Below the pieces are notes generated by a model. The model ran no database searches. It had not been told where the DNA came from and saw only the letters and a program-made list of their open reading frames with translations. Shown here piece after piece: positions 8,432 to 17,430 of a DNA stretch of 64,000 bases; within the stretch, counting starts at the first letter, position 1, and the number at the start of each line of letters is the position of its first letter. The DNA is from Asparagopsis taxiformis (taxonomy: Eukaryota > Rhodophyta > Florideophyceae > Bonnemaisoniales > Bonnemaisoniaceae). Location of the stretch: the NCBI GenBank assembly GCA_030407315.1, contig JALQPE010000788.1, positions 39,889-103,888 of the forward strand. Reading direction: 5' to 3'. A program made the position numbers and the translations under genes.

Positions 8432-11400
8432 CTATCTATTGCTCCTATCGTACTTGTAATATTCGACGGTGTGGATGTGGTCCGTGAGGACGTCCTTCTC
8501 CGTCTTCAAGTAGATGTGGCCGCGCGTGGGCAGGCCATAGACTAACTTCTCGCCTGCAGGAAGATCTCCTCGGCTGAAGCCGACCCCGTAATGGTAAAGG
8601 TCACCGCGACCAACCAATACGGAATAGGGTGGCACCCAAAAGATGAGAGGGGGAACCTTCCACATATCGGCGCCCGGACTGGCCAGGCATACATGACTAT
8701 AAGGGGCAACTACTATAGAGAACCCATCGGCTCCGCTCGACATCATGAAATATGATGGAGACGTGGTAGGACTTCCAACACTATTCGTCGCTACCTTGAA
8801 GTCCGTGTGCCCATCCTGGTCCGCAGCCCCATCTGCTGTAAGAAGCAGCCGCAATCCTGTCTTCGGGAAGAAGACAGGATCCTCACCCTCCATTCCCAAC
8901 TTCAAGAACTCCGCACAAACACCAAGAGCAAGCTCTGCCACCAACTTGTTCTTATACATCTCCAAATTCCCCTCCTCCAACTTGTCGCACAACTCACGCC
9001 GCGGCAGAGAGAGGCGCCCACGACCACCATCGATGCGGCCCTTCGCATCACCCACGTTGTGGATGAACTGCCACGGCGAAGGATCGAAGCCGGGCTTTGC
9101 GAAAGCTGGCGGCTCGTCCTGTGGCTCCCTGTCGTCATCGTTAGAATCAGACTGCTGGGAGGGTTTTTCAACCTCCTCAACCAGCGGGAACTGCCTAGCG
9201 AAGTGACCGAACAACTCATGCGTCGCATTACCAGCCGTGGACGATGCCAACAGGCCTTCCATAACAATAACCCCCAAGTTTTCCAACAATGCCTTCTTCA
9301 CCGCAAAGTACCTGTCCACCACCGTATCCTCAGCACCCGGCGATGCAGCTGCCTGGAATGCTGCCGCCCTCATTTCCGCCCGAACCGTCTCCACCGTCGT
9401 ACTTTCCATATAGTACTTCATCCGGCTGCCAGACGCAATTGCGCTGGGGAGAACGGCGGCCACATTCTCATCGACGATGCTGTCGGGAATGGGATTCTCC
9501 TGGGCGTCGTCGAACTGGAGAACCGGCTCCCGAGAGCGACCTCGGGAAGCCGACTTGGATTTCTTTGACGACGACTTTGATGAAGTCTCACCGAGCCTTC
9601 TCTTTTTGGTAGAAGGCTCGGGCGTCGCAGAAGCGGCTTCCAAGTTACGCTTCCCGAGGATGGAGTTTTCACCCGCATCCTCGGGGGCGCTCTCCAGCTC
9701 GACGACCTCCACAGCACCACCCGCCGTTCCACCACGACCGGAACGACTCGCTTGCAGGCGGGTACTCCTTCTGGGCATCACTTTCCTCCCAGAAGTTTCC
9801 ACTCCGGGCGGTGCAGAATCACTGACTTCAATGACATCTTCGTCAGGATCTGCACCGCCCTTCGCACTGCTGCCCTCGACCACATTCTCGGGAGTAGGGC
9901 CCTCCGTCGAAATCCTCGCAACCGTCTTCTGTCCAACCCCACCGGATGGTGAAGGGACGAAGCTGTCATCGCTGGAGCTTCCCGAACTGCTAGCAGATGC
10001 AGAACGGGAAGCTTCGACAGCGGGGGCCGGAGCAGCAGGGTGCTGCTCGGCAGCCGGAGTCGCAGGCTCAGGCTGCGAAGCCGGTGAGACCTGCTCCTGC
10101 GCGGCTTGGACAGGACGGTTGGGGGTACCAGTCCCGGCGTGGGAAACTGGACCAGAGCGTTCGCTGCCATCCTGGGGACCACGCGCAGTCGGCTTGACCG
10201 GGGTCACCGCAGGGGAGGATGCAGACACGGCAGGGGTAGAGACAGGAACAGGGGCAACCTCGGAATTGCTGGAAGATTCCAGTTGAGGTGGTGGGGGCAA
10301 AGGAATGGAGGATGAAGGGATGGGCAAGGAATTGGAAGAGGAAGGGATGGGGGCATCATCACCACATGTGGCTGGGAGCGCAGCATGTGGGATGTCTGGG
10401 TACATCGCGTGAAAGCGTTTCCGCATTTGCATGTCGCGGTACCCAGTGACGCGCAGGAGCATTTTCCTGGCGTCCTTCCCGAAGACAGACTTCTTACGGG
10501 GAAAAATATTTTCGTAACTGTAACCATCGGGGGGGCCTTCCTTGGGACGGAAGTCTGCCCAGCACCCCTTCTTGGGGACCATCTGAGCAAGAACTTCGAC
10601 AACGCGCGAGCGAATGTCGAAGCTCTTGCTCGGGTCACCCCGGCTGGGAATTGACCCATCCAGCATCCTCAACACATCCGACACGTTCCAGTACTCGGCC
10701 ACCTCCTTCACGTACCCGAAGATTTCCAACAAACCAGCAATCCATTCCTGCCCAATGGTACCAACCGAGTACGGTTTCAGCCCGGCCGACCGACGGCTAC
10801 AAGTGTAGCGCGCCGTCATCTCCAGGATGAAACACTTCTGTACATCCGGAGCACTCCTGAACGACCCATTGAACAACAAGTTCACCGTACACCCAGCCAG
10901 ATCCTCTGTGGAAGAAAATTGAACGAACTCCGGCCTGTTCGGGATGCTCGACCAGTATTTGAAAGCAGGGCTTTCAATGGTCTTGAACCCTCGCGCGATC
11001 GAGACGTAGCGCATGAGCTGTCTCGGACGAATCCAGCTCAGCGCTTTCCGTTCTTTTATGTATTGAACGGTCGGCTCGATCTTCTTCTTTCCCAGGCGGT
11101 GGATATTGATGAACTCCATCACAGAGCACACATTGTCAGCAACTGTTACCTCGCTGACATTGTGGGTGTGGAAGTTCATCAGCCGTGAAAGCGGGAGTAC
11201 TTCTTCGGAGCAGAAGACATCCCGGCCAAGCCGAGTCGGTGGGAGGAGAAAGTCGACTGGAATAGTTCCAAAGCGACGGTAGATGTCAGACTTGACAAAC
11301 TCCTCCCACTCTGGACTGTCCTTCGCAGGAGCAGGTCCAGCCGACTCGAGAATGGCCTTCAACGCGGTCACTCGGTGAGATCCATCGACATATTGCAGTC

Positions 11401-11524
11401 GTACTTTTGCATTGGAATCAATCACCTCGCAGACGGACACGCGTGAAGCAATCACGGAAAATCCCTGAGTGAGAAACGTTTTCTTCAACTCATCAACGCG
11501 ATGCGGCCTGACCACCCTGGACAC
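8432..11524 (-). CDS. ParB-like / 2OG-Fe(II) oxygenase protein, copy 1 (core frame)
   Basis: A 1030-codon frame. Its apparent first codon is GTG at 11524, unlikely as a eukaryotic start; the frame is open further upstream and continues a segment in another frame (next entry). N-terminal ParB-like domain with DGSHR at residues 47-51, then a conserved helical region containing YWSSIP and LEMTA that copy 2 shares. The middle, about 390-660, is Ser/Pro/Ala-rich low complexity with basic patches (TKKRRLG, KSSSKKSKS) that could be nuclear localisation signals. A conserved SRMKYY lead-in precedes the C-terminal double-stranded beta-helix oxygenase with HTD at 906-908 and DLYHYG with the distal His at 978, the usual Fe(II) triad. 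The fold suggests a 2-oxoglutarate dioxygenase; whether it acts on methylated DNA is unproven. Confidence 0.75.
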   Translation of the reverse strand: MSRVVRPHRVDELKKTFLTQGFSVIASRVSVCEVIDSNAKVRLQYVDGSHRVTALKAILESAGPAPAKDSPEWEEFVKSDIYRRFGTIPVDFLLPPTRLGRDVFCSEEVLPLSRLMNFHTHNVSEVTVADNVCSVMEFINIHRLGKKKIEPTVQYIKERKALSWIRPRQLMRYVSIARGFKTIESPAFKYWSSIPNRPEFVQFSSTEDLAGCTVNLLFNGSFRSAPDVQKCFILEMTARYTCSRRSAGLKPYSVGTIGQEWIAGLLEIFGYVKEVAEYWNVSDVLRMLDGSIPSRGDPSKSFDIRSRVVEVLAQMVPKKGCWADFRPKEGPPDGYSYENIFPRKKSVFGKDARKMLLRVTGYRDMQMRKRFHAMYPDIPHAALPATCGDDAPIPSSSNSLPIPSSSIPLPPPPQLESSSNSEVAPVPVSTPAVSASSPAVTPVKPTARGPQDGSERSGPVSHAGTGTPNRPVQAAQEQVSPASQPEPATPAAEQHPAAPAPAVEASRSASASSSGSSSDDSFVPSPSGGVGQKTVARISTEGPTPENVVEGSSAKGGADPDEDVIEVSDSAPPGVETSGRKVMPRRSTRLQASRSGRGGTAGGAVEVVELESAPEDAGENSILGKRNLEAASATPEPSTKKRRLGETSSKSSSKKSKSASRGRSREPVLQFDDAQENPIPDSIVDENVAAVLPSAIASGSRMKYYMESTTVETVRAEMRAAAFQAAASPGAEDTVVDRYFAVKKALLENLGVIVMEGLLASSTAGNATHELFGHFARQFPLVEEVEKPSQQSDSNDDDREPQDEPPAFAKPGFDPSPWQFIHNVGDAKGRIDGGRGRLSLPRRELCDKLEEGNLEMYKNKLVAELALGVCAEFLKLGMEGEDPVFFPKTGLRLLLTADGAADQDGHTDFKVATNSVGSPTTSPSYFMMSSGADGFSIVVAPYSHVCLASPGADMWKVPPLIFWVPPYSVLVGRGDLYHYGVGFSRGDLPAGEKLVYGLPTRGHIYLKTEKDVLTDHIHTVEYYKYDRSNR

Positions 11525-12078
11525 GACTGCCGGAGGAGAAACATCCAGGGGGAAATGAAGACTGGAATGTTTCGGCAGCTCTCCGGACTTATGTCGTAGT
11601 CCACATCCACCGGGATGGGCACTGTGCCAGGGTAGGCCAGCCTGGTGCTGCGGAGAGGCTTGTTCGGTACGATGTCACGAGCGTTGTGATCATCGACCTT
11701 CTCCGCATCCTCTGCCAAGTCGCTGCCGGACGCGATGATCATGTCCGGAGCAGGCGAGCTGGGCAGAGGAGCACCAGATCCCTCGACGGCTGGCGCCGCT
11801 TCGGCAGATTGAGCCGGAAGCGGAGTTGCGGGAACGCCAGCGTCGATTGTCGGGACAACCGCGGGATCGGAAGCGGAAGGGGGGGAGGGGACGGGCTTAG
11901 GTGCTGGGCTGAGCTGGGTCAGCGCTGCAGCAGCTTCGCAAACGTCCATGGGGACAGGGGGGGCCAGAGAAGGAGAAGGAGAGGGAGAAGGAGAGGGAGA
12001 AGGAGTGGGAGAATCGTTGTCACGGCGGCTGGCAGAGCGCACCTGGCGGTCGAAAGCGTTGGGGGATTGTTGAGCCAT
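11485..12078 (-). CDS. N-terminal segment of ParB-oxygenase copy 1, one frame away
   Basis: Starts at an ATG in good context (AGCA-ATG-GCT, 12078) and reads MAQQSPNAFD, then a Pro/Ser-rich tail resembling the disordered N-terminus of copy 2. It reaches VPIPVDVDYD near 11600. At that point the neighbouring frame becomes open and reads LPKHSSLHFPLDVSPPAVVS into the ParB domain, which lines up with FPTVTSRLVRP of copy 2. The simplest reading is one gene of about 1215 codons (8432-12078) with a one-base frameshift near 11590, from mutation or assembly error. A small intron is the alternative. Confidence 0.6.
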   Translation of the reverse strand: MAQQSPNAFDRQVRSASRRDNDSPTPSPSPSPSPSPSLAPPVPMDVCEAAAALTQLSPAPKPVPSPPSASDPAVVPTIDAGVPATPLPAQSAEAAPAVEGSGAPLPSSPAPDMIIASGSDLAEDAEKVDDHNARDIVPNKPLRSTRLAYPGTVPIPVDVDYDISPESCRNIPVFISPWMFLLRQSCPGWSGRIALMS

Positions 12079-12282
12079 TGCTTTGGTGAGTGATTGACAA
12101 ACGAAGAGTGAAAGATTGAGAAAGAGAGAAGAAGATCTGAACGACAAGCTGTTTTGCTGCGTAAGCTGAGTAAGATAGGCGAAACTTAGAGATCTGACAT
12201 ATTCCTATTAGTATACACCCTGGTAATGATATTCAGCGGTTGACCAATCCGAACCTTCCACATCACTTTTCGTTGTACGACA

Positions 12283-12605
12283 ATTACAGCTCAGGCAGTT
12301 TACCAAGGATCCTTACAGCAAAGCCATCGTTACGATGACTTTGCTGTAAGGAAACGTTTCATTACAGAGGCCAGGAATTTTTTTACCGGGTAAAGAAATC
12401 ATGGCCACTGTAATGTTTTGTTTCCTGACAGCAAAGTCATCGTTACGATGACTTTGCTGTAAGAAAACGTTTTCATTACAGCGGCCAGGAATTTTTTACC
12501 GGGTAAAGAAATCATGGCCACTGTAATGAAACCTTTCCTTACAGCAAAGTCATCGTAACGATGACTTTGCTGTAAGCATCCCTGGTAAACTGCTCCATCT
12601 GTAAG
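12283..12605. repeat. Palindrome array C
   Basis: Three 39-nt palindromes with two TTTACCGGGTAAA-type elements between them, bounded by ATTACAGCTCAGGCAGTTTA on the left and AAACTGCTCCATCTGTAAG on the right. One palindrome arm has gccatcg for gtcatcg. It lies about 200 bases upstream of copy 1, so copy 1 is bracketed by arrays B and C. Confidence 0.9.
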
Positions 12606-13146
12606 CCGTTGGTCTCAACCCTCGCTCTCGTTTCTGTTGTCCTCCTTCATCATCTCCACCTACCTTCCCCCTACACACCACCTCTCTAATGTCACTCTAC
12701 CCACCCTTTGGTGCATGAAATATTTTCTTACCACTGCCATAGTCTACACATACTGCTGCCTTCATACCTCTGCATGCCTACCCTTCAATCTTTCTTCCAT
12801 CTTTCTCTACCGTGCTAGGCTTAGACCATGCTCTGTGCACATCTGACTTACTTAATATCATTGTATAGCTAGAAACTAGAATAATAATTACATCACTAGA
12901 GTACACTGCAAATGTTAGTAACTATGGTTGGTGTGGTACACAACACCCTAACTCCTTCATGAGTAAACTTTGCGCACAGAACCGTTCAATACCAGGTAGT
13001 GCAGCCAGCGCAAACCAGGCTTGCACGACGCAGAGTGCTCCCCAGAGCCGTCAACAGTCGTCCAAACCATCGTTGTACGATGTTCCCGGCTCCACACTTC
13101 CCTTCTCACCCTTCCCAGGGTGGGAGACGGACGAAACTCCCAACCG
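12606..13146 (+). repeat. Array-flanking ~1-kb repeat unit, direct copy
   Basis: Begins ccgttggtctcaaccctcgc and carries the same succession of blocks (tctgttgtcctccttcatc, then gtgctaggct, then cgtccaaaccatc and tcacccttcccaggg) as the units at 22950-25149. Short ORFs here are not supported as genes. Confidence 0.65.
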
Positions 13147-13432
13147 CTTACAGCCGAAGCCGTTTACCCGGGATGCTTACAGCAAAGTCATCGTTACGAT
13201 GACTTTGCTGTAAGGAAAGGTTTGATTACAGTGGTGAGAAAATTTTACCGGGTAAAAAAATCAGCAAGAATTTTTTACCCGGTAAAAAATTGTGGCCGCT
13301 GTAATGATTTGATTTCTTACAGCAAAGTCATCGTTACGATGACTTTGCTGTAAGAAATCAAATCATTACAGCAAAGTCATCGTAACGATGACTTTGCTGT
13401 CAGCACCCCAGCGAAACTGCATCATCTGTAAG
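13147..13432. repeat. Palindrome array D
   Basis: Three 39-nt palindromes, the last two joined without the ACCCGGT element, bounded by CTTACAGCCGAAGCCGTTTA and CTGTAAG. It lies 222 bases 3' of the minus-strand gene at 13654-16914, the same relation that array B has to copy 1. Confidence 0.9.
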
Positions 13433-13653
13433 CCTTCCTCACCTCAATGTTGTAACCAAAGACGACTGCGATATTACCTTGTTCTATTCTAGTAGTGCCC
13501 ACCATAGTTTCCTCCCCTTCTCATATTAAATTGAGTATTGTATATCTCTCGACCCGTCTACATACGCAAACGTCATGTACTAGCCTAACTTTCATCGTTT
13601 ACTTGAAGGCGGCCTTGATGCCTGCCATAGAATGCTATTAAGAACTAATTTCA

Positions 13654-16600
13654 TCAGATATCTAAACGCTCCCAGTAGTTGACATTGAAGGGAGGCTGTA
13701 GCAACTTCTCCCTGGAAGTTCGCAGTGATAGATGGGACCGGATAGGATGCTGGTACCTCACCGAAGAACGACCCTCCGCGAATCCCATTCCTCCGTGATA
13801 CACGTCCGTTCGGCATACAAGCAGGGAATACGGTGGGATGCGCACGTTCGTCACTGGCACGCGGTACTTTTCTTTCGCTGGATGACTTAGGCACACATGG
13901 CTGAACTTGGCGATACGAATGATGAACCCATCCGCACCAGCAGCCATCATGAAATATGATGGCGAGTTGAGAGGACCAGTTCCAGTTCCCTCACGGACGG
14001 GAACATCGGTATGCATAAGTTGCTCCTGACTACCTTCTGCGGTCAAAATCAGACGAAGACCCGTTTCTGGAAAGACCACCGCTTCTTCTCTTCCAAACCC
14101 GAGCTTCAGGTTCTCCGCACAAATCGCCTTACCTAGCTCCAGAATCAGCTTGTTCCTGTACTGCCGCGCGCTTTCTTGCTCAAGGTCATCGCAGATGCTT
14201 TTCCGGTCCGTCTTGAATACACCAGTGCTGTCTTTCGGTCGAAGTGGTTTCCACGGGTTCTTCTGACTTGCACTTGAGCCACTTGTAGTACCTTGGAATG
14301 TGCTGGCCATCTGTGTGAATAACTCGTGCGTAGCTGCTCCCACTGTAGTAGAAGAGAAAATGTCTTGCAACACCACGTAACCAAGCTCGTCGATCATTCT
14401 TCTCTGGTAGCTGAAGTATTGTTGGCTTTCACAAGAACCGAGGGGACATACCAAAGTAGAGTAGCCTGCAGCTGCTTCCATTATCTCCGTCCGGATTGTA
14501 TCAATGTCTTCTTCTGTGATATAATACTTCATTCTCGAGTTGGAAGGAACGCATAAAGGCAGCTTCTCAGGTATGTCCTCTGCGAATGTGCGGTCTGGAA
14601 GGGAGTTTTCTTGCTCGTCAGTGAAGAGTGGTGCTTCTTCTCCAGTCGTTCGTTTTCTTGCATTGACTCTACTCTTCTTTTCCCGGGGAGGCCCAATCTC
14701 AATGTTGTCATCCGGCGTATTGGGCTCAGAAAACTTCGCGCTAGTATCTTCCCTTCTTCGCTTCTTATGCAACCTGGACTCGTTTTCATCGCCGCTTCCA
14801 CCAGAACTCCTGCTTCTTCCCGAATTCTCCTTGTCCACTTCGGCCGGGCTAGTGCTGTAAGTTTCTGGTGTCCTGATTCGAAGTTTCAATATCACAGAGC
14901 GGTTCTGCGCATCTCCAGCTTGTTGTCCAGGCGTGTCTATGTCCATGCGACCACTATTGTCCAAGTTGATATCCAGACTTTGCGTATCGCCGCTTTGTTT
15001 CCTTCCCTGAGGAAGATCTTCTCTGACAATCCTTCCCGGCGAATTATCCCTGGCACGACTTTCCCGCTCTGCCCTTGAAGCTGAAAGACGTTCCTGTTCT
15101 TTTTGGAGAACAGCAAGACGTTCTGCTTCCCTCTTCTCAGCTGCTGCAAGACGCGTGGCAGGACGTTCCTGTCCTCCCTCTTTTGCTGCGGCAGGACGGT
15201 CTTCTGCTTCTTTCGGGGTGCTCAGAGGTGCCTCTTCTATTGCTTTCGTCGCGACAGCAGGAATCACTTCTTCAGCCACCACATTTGGAGTAATTTCCTG
15301 TTCTTCCTCCACAACAGCAGAAACTTCCTGCTCTGCTTGGGCTTCGGCAGATACTCCTTCTTCTGCTTGAACAGGACCAGAAGTTTCCACAGTTTCCTTC
15401 TCTGTAGAATTATTTCCCTGTTCTGCGGCAGTAGGTGCTTCTTCGTCTTCTGCTTTGGCGCCATCAACAAGTGCTTTTTCTATTTCTCCGGGGGTCATGC
15501 GATTCCGTTCCCTCTCCTCCTCCGCTTTCGTCTCCTGCATTGCCTTTGTCCCGGTAGCATATTCCAGTTTGTCGTAAAAACTGTTTGTAAACATCCCGTT
15601 CTTGGTTCTCAGACTGCTACTGTCTACCACGTCGTCATGAAAGTCGACAAGGACGAATACAATGCGCTCTCCAATGCGATGATCATTATCCCCGACCTCC
15701 TTCGCGTTTTCTGCTGCCAAATCCGTTCGCACGAATTCCTCCATCGTTGCAGAGTTCAACCACTTGCGGACGACCTCTGCCATATCATAGATGGCCAACA
15801 GAGCCAGTAGCCAAGTGCGCATCGTGAACGGACTTCCGCTTCCGATATTTCTGACAAGTCCTCTCTTCCTCCTCATCCTTGTCCACGACGCTGTCATCTC
15901 GAGCACAAACCACTGGAACCACTCCTTATCGCGCGTCCCGCGTCCGTCCGTGCCATTGCGGAATATTGCGTTATTGACAAGATCGAGCACGCACCCGTAC
16001 ATATCGGCAGAGTCAATTCGAGAAAAGTCCGGATCTCTTCCCTCGGTTCTTGCATCCTCGATTTCTCTGTTCCTATCCAAAGCATTGTAAACGCTAGGGA
16101 TAGAGCTCCAGTACACGAAAGCAACGCTGTCTGTGCGATTGAACCCCTTCGCAATGTTGATGTACTGCCTATACGAGTTCTCCGAACGGTTCCTGTCGGA
16201 CGGCAGAATATAGCTCACTTCTTTCAGAATAGGAATAAGCCGGACAACAGGAAGATCCATCTGGTTGGAAAACCTGAGAAACTCTATGACCGCACACACA
16301 TTGTCGGCAATGCTCACAGAAGCGACATCGTGAGTTTGTATATTGGCTTCGAGAGACAGTTTCAGAACCTCCAGCGCATCGAAAATTAGACGCCCGTTCG
16401 GCGCAATCAACTGTTGTACCCAAACCAATTCCAAGGAATCCCTGTTCTTTCCTGAGTACTTCTCCAGGCATAGTTGCAGAGCAGCTATGCGATGAGAGCC
16501 ATCGATGCAGTAAAACTCGTCTCCTTCGTTATCTTCCATTTTGCAGACTGTAATCATAGTTCCAGTGGTAGAGAAACCTCTATCCATGAAAATGCTGGCC

Positions 16601-16914
16601 AGTTCGTTTACACGACCCGGTCGCACCAAACGGGAGGTCACTGTCGGAAATTTCACTTTGCGAGGATCAACTTGCACTTTAGAAGAGCTGTACTGAGCAA
16701 TAGTGATGCTTTTCTCTTCAGCAGAAGGAGAATTGCTCTTCTCCGCTGTAGTATTCATGATACTATTGTCTCCCATTGTAATCCCTGCAATCTCAGTTCG
16801 TTCAATCGGTTCTCTGTTCAAATGTTGTGTAGACGATGAAATCCACAATTGTGGTACCTCCGAGTGCGCTTCCCGTCTCTCAGCTTCCTCTCTTATACTG
16901 TCCGGACAAGACAT
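13654..16914 (-). CDS. ParB-like / 2OG-Fe(II) oxygenase protein, copy 2 (intact)
   Basis: 1086 residues from ATG at 16914, uninterrupted. A polar N-terminal tail (1-85) leads into the ParB-like domain with DGSHR at 138-142. The helical region after it carries YWSSIP and VLEMTA as in copy 1. Residues about 470-640 are Glu/Ala-rich and strongly helical (EEVIPAV, EAERLA, EQERLSA), unlike the Ser/Pro linker of copy 1, and end in basic Arg/Lys patches (KKRRRED, EKKSRVNARKR). Then come SRMKYYI and the oxygenase domain with LGYVVLQDIF, HTD at 968-970 and DVYHGG with the distal His at 1040. All three metal ligands are present, so the enzyme could be active. It is diverged from copy 1 in every linker but collinear in domain order, so the two are old paralogues rather than a recent duplicate. 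Confidence 0.85.
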   Translation of the reverse strand: MSCPDSIREEAERREAHSEVPQLWISSSTQHLNREPIERTEIAGITMGDNSIMNTTAEKSNSPSAEEKSITIAQYSSSKVQVDPRKVKFPTVTSRLVRPGRVNELASIFMDRGFSTTGTMITVCKMEDNEGDEFYCIDGSHRIAALQLCLEKYSGKNRDSLELVWVQQLIAPNGRLIFDALEVLKLSLEANIQTHDVASVSIADNVCAVIEFLRFSNQMDLPVVRLIPILKEVSYILPSDRNRSENSYRQYINIAKGFNRTDSVAFVYWSSIPSVYNALDRNREIEDARTEGRDPDFSRIDSADMYGCVLDLVNNAIFRNGTDGRGTRDKEWFQWFVLEMTASWTRMRRKRGLVRNIGSGSPFTMRTWLLALLAIYDMAEVVRKWLNSATMEEFVRTDLAAENAKEVGDNDHRIGERIVFVLVDFHDDVVDSSSLRTKNGMFTNSFYDKLEYATGTKAMQETKAEEERERNRMTPGEIEKALVDGAKAEDEEAPTAAEQGNNSTEKETVETSGPVQAEEGVSAEAQAEQEVSAVVEEEQEITPNVVAEEVIPAVATKAIEEAPLSTPKEAEDRPAAAKEGGQERPATRLAAAEKREAERLAVLQKEQERLSASRAERESRARDNSPGRIVREDLPQGRKQSGDTQSLDINLDNSGRMDIDTPGQQAGDAQNRSVILKLRIRTPETYSTSPAEVDKENSGRSRSSGGSGDENESRLHKKRRREDTSAKFSEPNTPDDNIEIGPPREKKSRVNARKRTTGEEAPLFTDEQENSLPDRTFAEDIPEKLPLCVPSNSRMKYYITEEDIDTIRTEIMEAAAGYSTLVCPLGSCESQQYFSYQRRMIDELGYVVLQDIFSSTTVGAATHELFTQMASTFQGTTSGSSASQKNPWKPLRPKDSTGVFKTDRKSICDDLEQESARQYRNKLILELGKAICAENLKLGFGREEAVVFPETGLRLILTAEGSQEQLMHTDVPVREGTGTGPLNSPSYFMMAAGADGFIIRIAKFSHVCLSHPAKEKYRVPVTNVRIPPYSLLVCRTDVYHGGMGFAEGRSSVRYQHPIRSHLSLRTSREKLLQPPFNVNYWERLDI

Positions 16915-17024
16915 TCCCTACCTACGTTCAGTCCTGATGAACCTTACGCTGCACCCGCTCAGCACCTCTGACTCTACCTGATCCTGATACCTCCACAAAG
17001 CGTTTAGCCCTTTCCATCAATCTA

Positions 17025-17430
17025 CACTACGGTGTTGGGAATGAAAAAAGACAGTAAATTTACTGTCTGAGACAGTAAAAATTACTGTCTGGCCAAGACA
17101 GTGCGCGGAGACAGTAAAATTTACTGTCTGGAAATTTCAGAATACTGCTGCAGCAATAAACTGGCACGAAATCTGGGCAGTACCAAAAACAGTAAAATTT
17201 ACTGTCCAGAACAGTAAATTTTACTGTCCGGAAGTGTTGCCGCCAGACAGTATGTGCAGACAGTACATTTTACTGTCTGAGGCAGTGCATTGTATTGTAT
17301 TACTGCACTGTCTGGGTAAATCTGTAGACAGTAGTGTAGATAGCAAATTGTATTGTCTGCGGGTAGTACCGTGTATTGGTTCACAACACTGTCTCGTGGA
17401 GTGGACTTGAGAGGAAATATGGAGCATAGT
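17025..17430 (+). mobile_element. CACTA-type transposon terminus with subterminal repeats
   Basis: CACTACGGTGTTG at 17025 is the exact reverse complement of the termini ending at 25215, 31691 and 39401. Inward there are many copies of GACAGTAAAATTTACTGTC, a subterminal inverted-repeat motif also rich at the other ends. The base triplet before the terminus is CTA. No partner end with a clean 3-bp target duplication is evident: the triplets after the three opposite ends are TAT (25215), TAC (31691) and TTA (39401). Confidence 0.75.

Noticed and set aside
9477..10286. 269-codon plus-strand frame across the copy 1 linker
   Set aside because: It is the antisense of the Ser/Pro/Ala-rich linker of the ParB-oxygenase gene and has no independent support.
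7608..12605. CRISPR array, because of regularly spaced ~39-nt palindromic repeats
   Set aside because: Spacers are themselves repeated and palindromic, not unique; the setting is eukaryotic and no cas genes are present.
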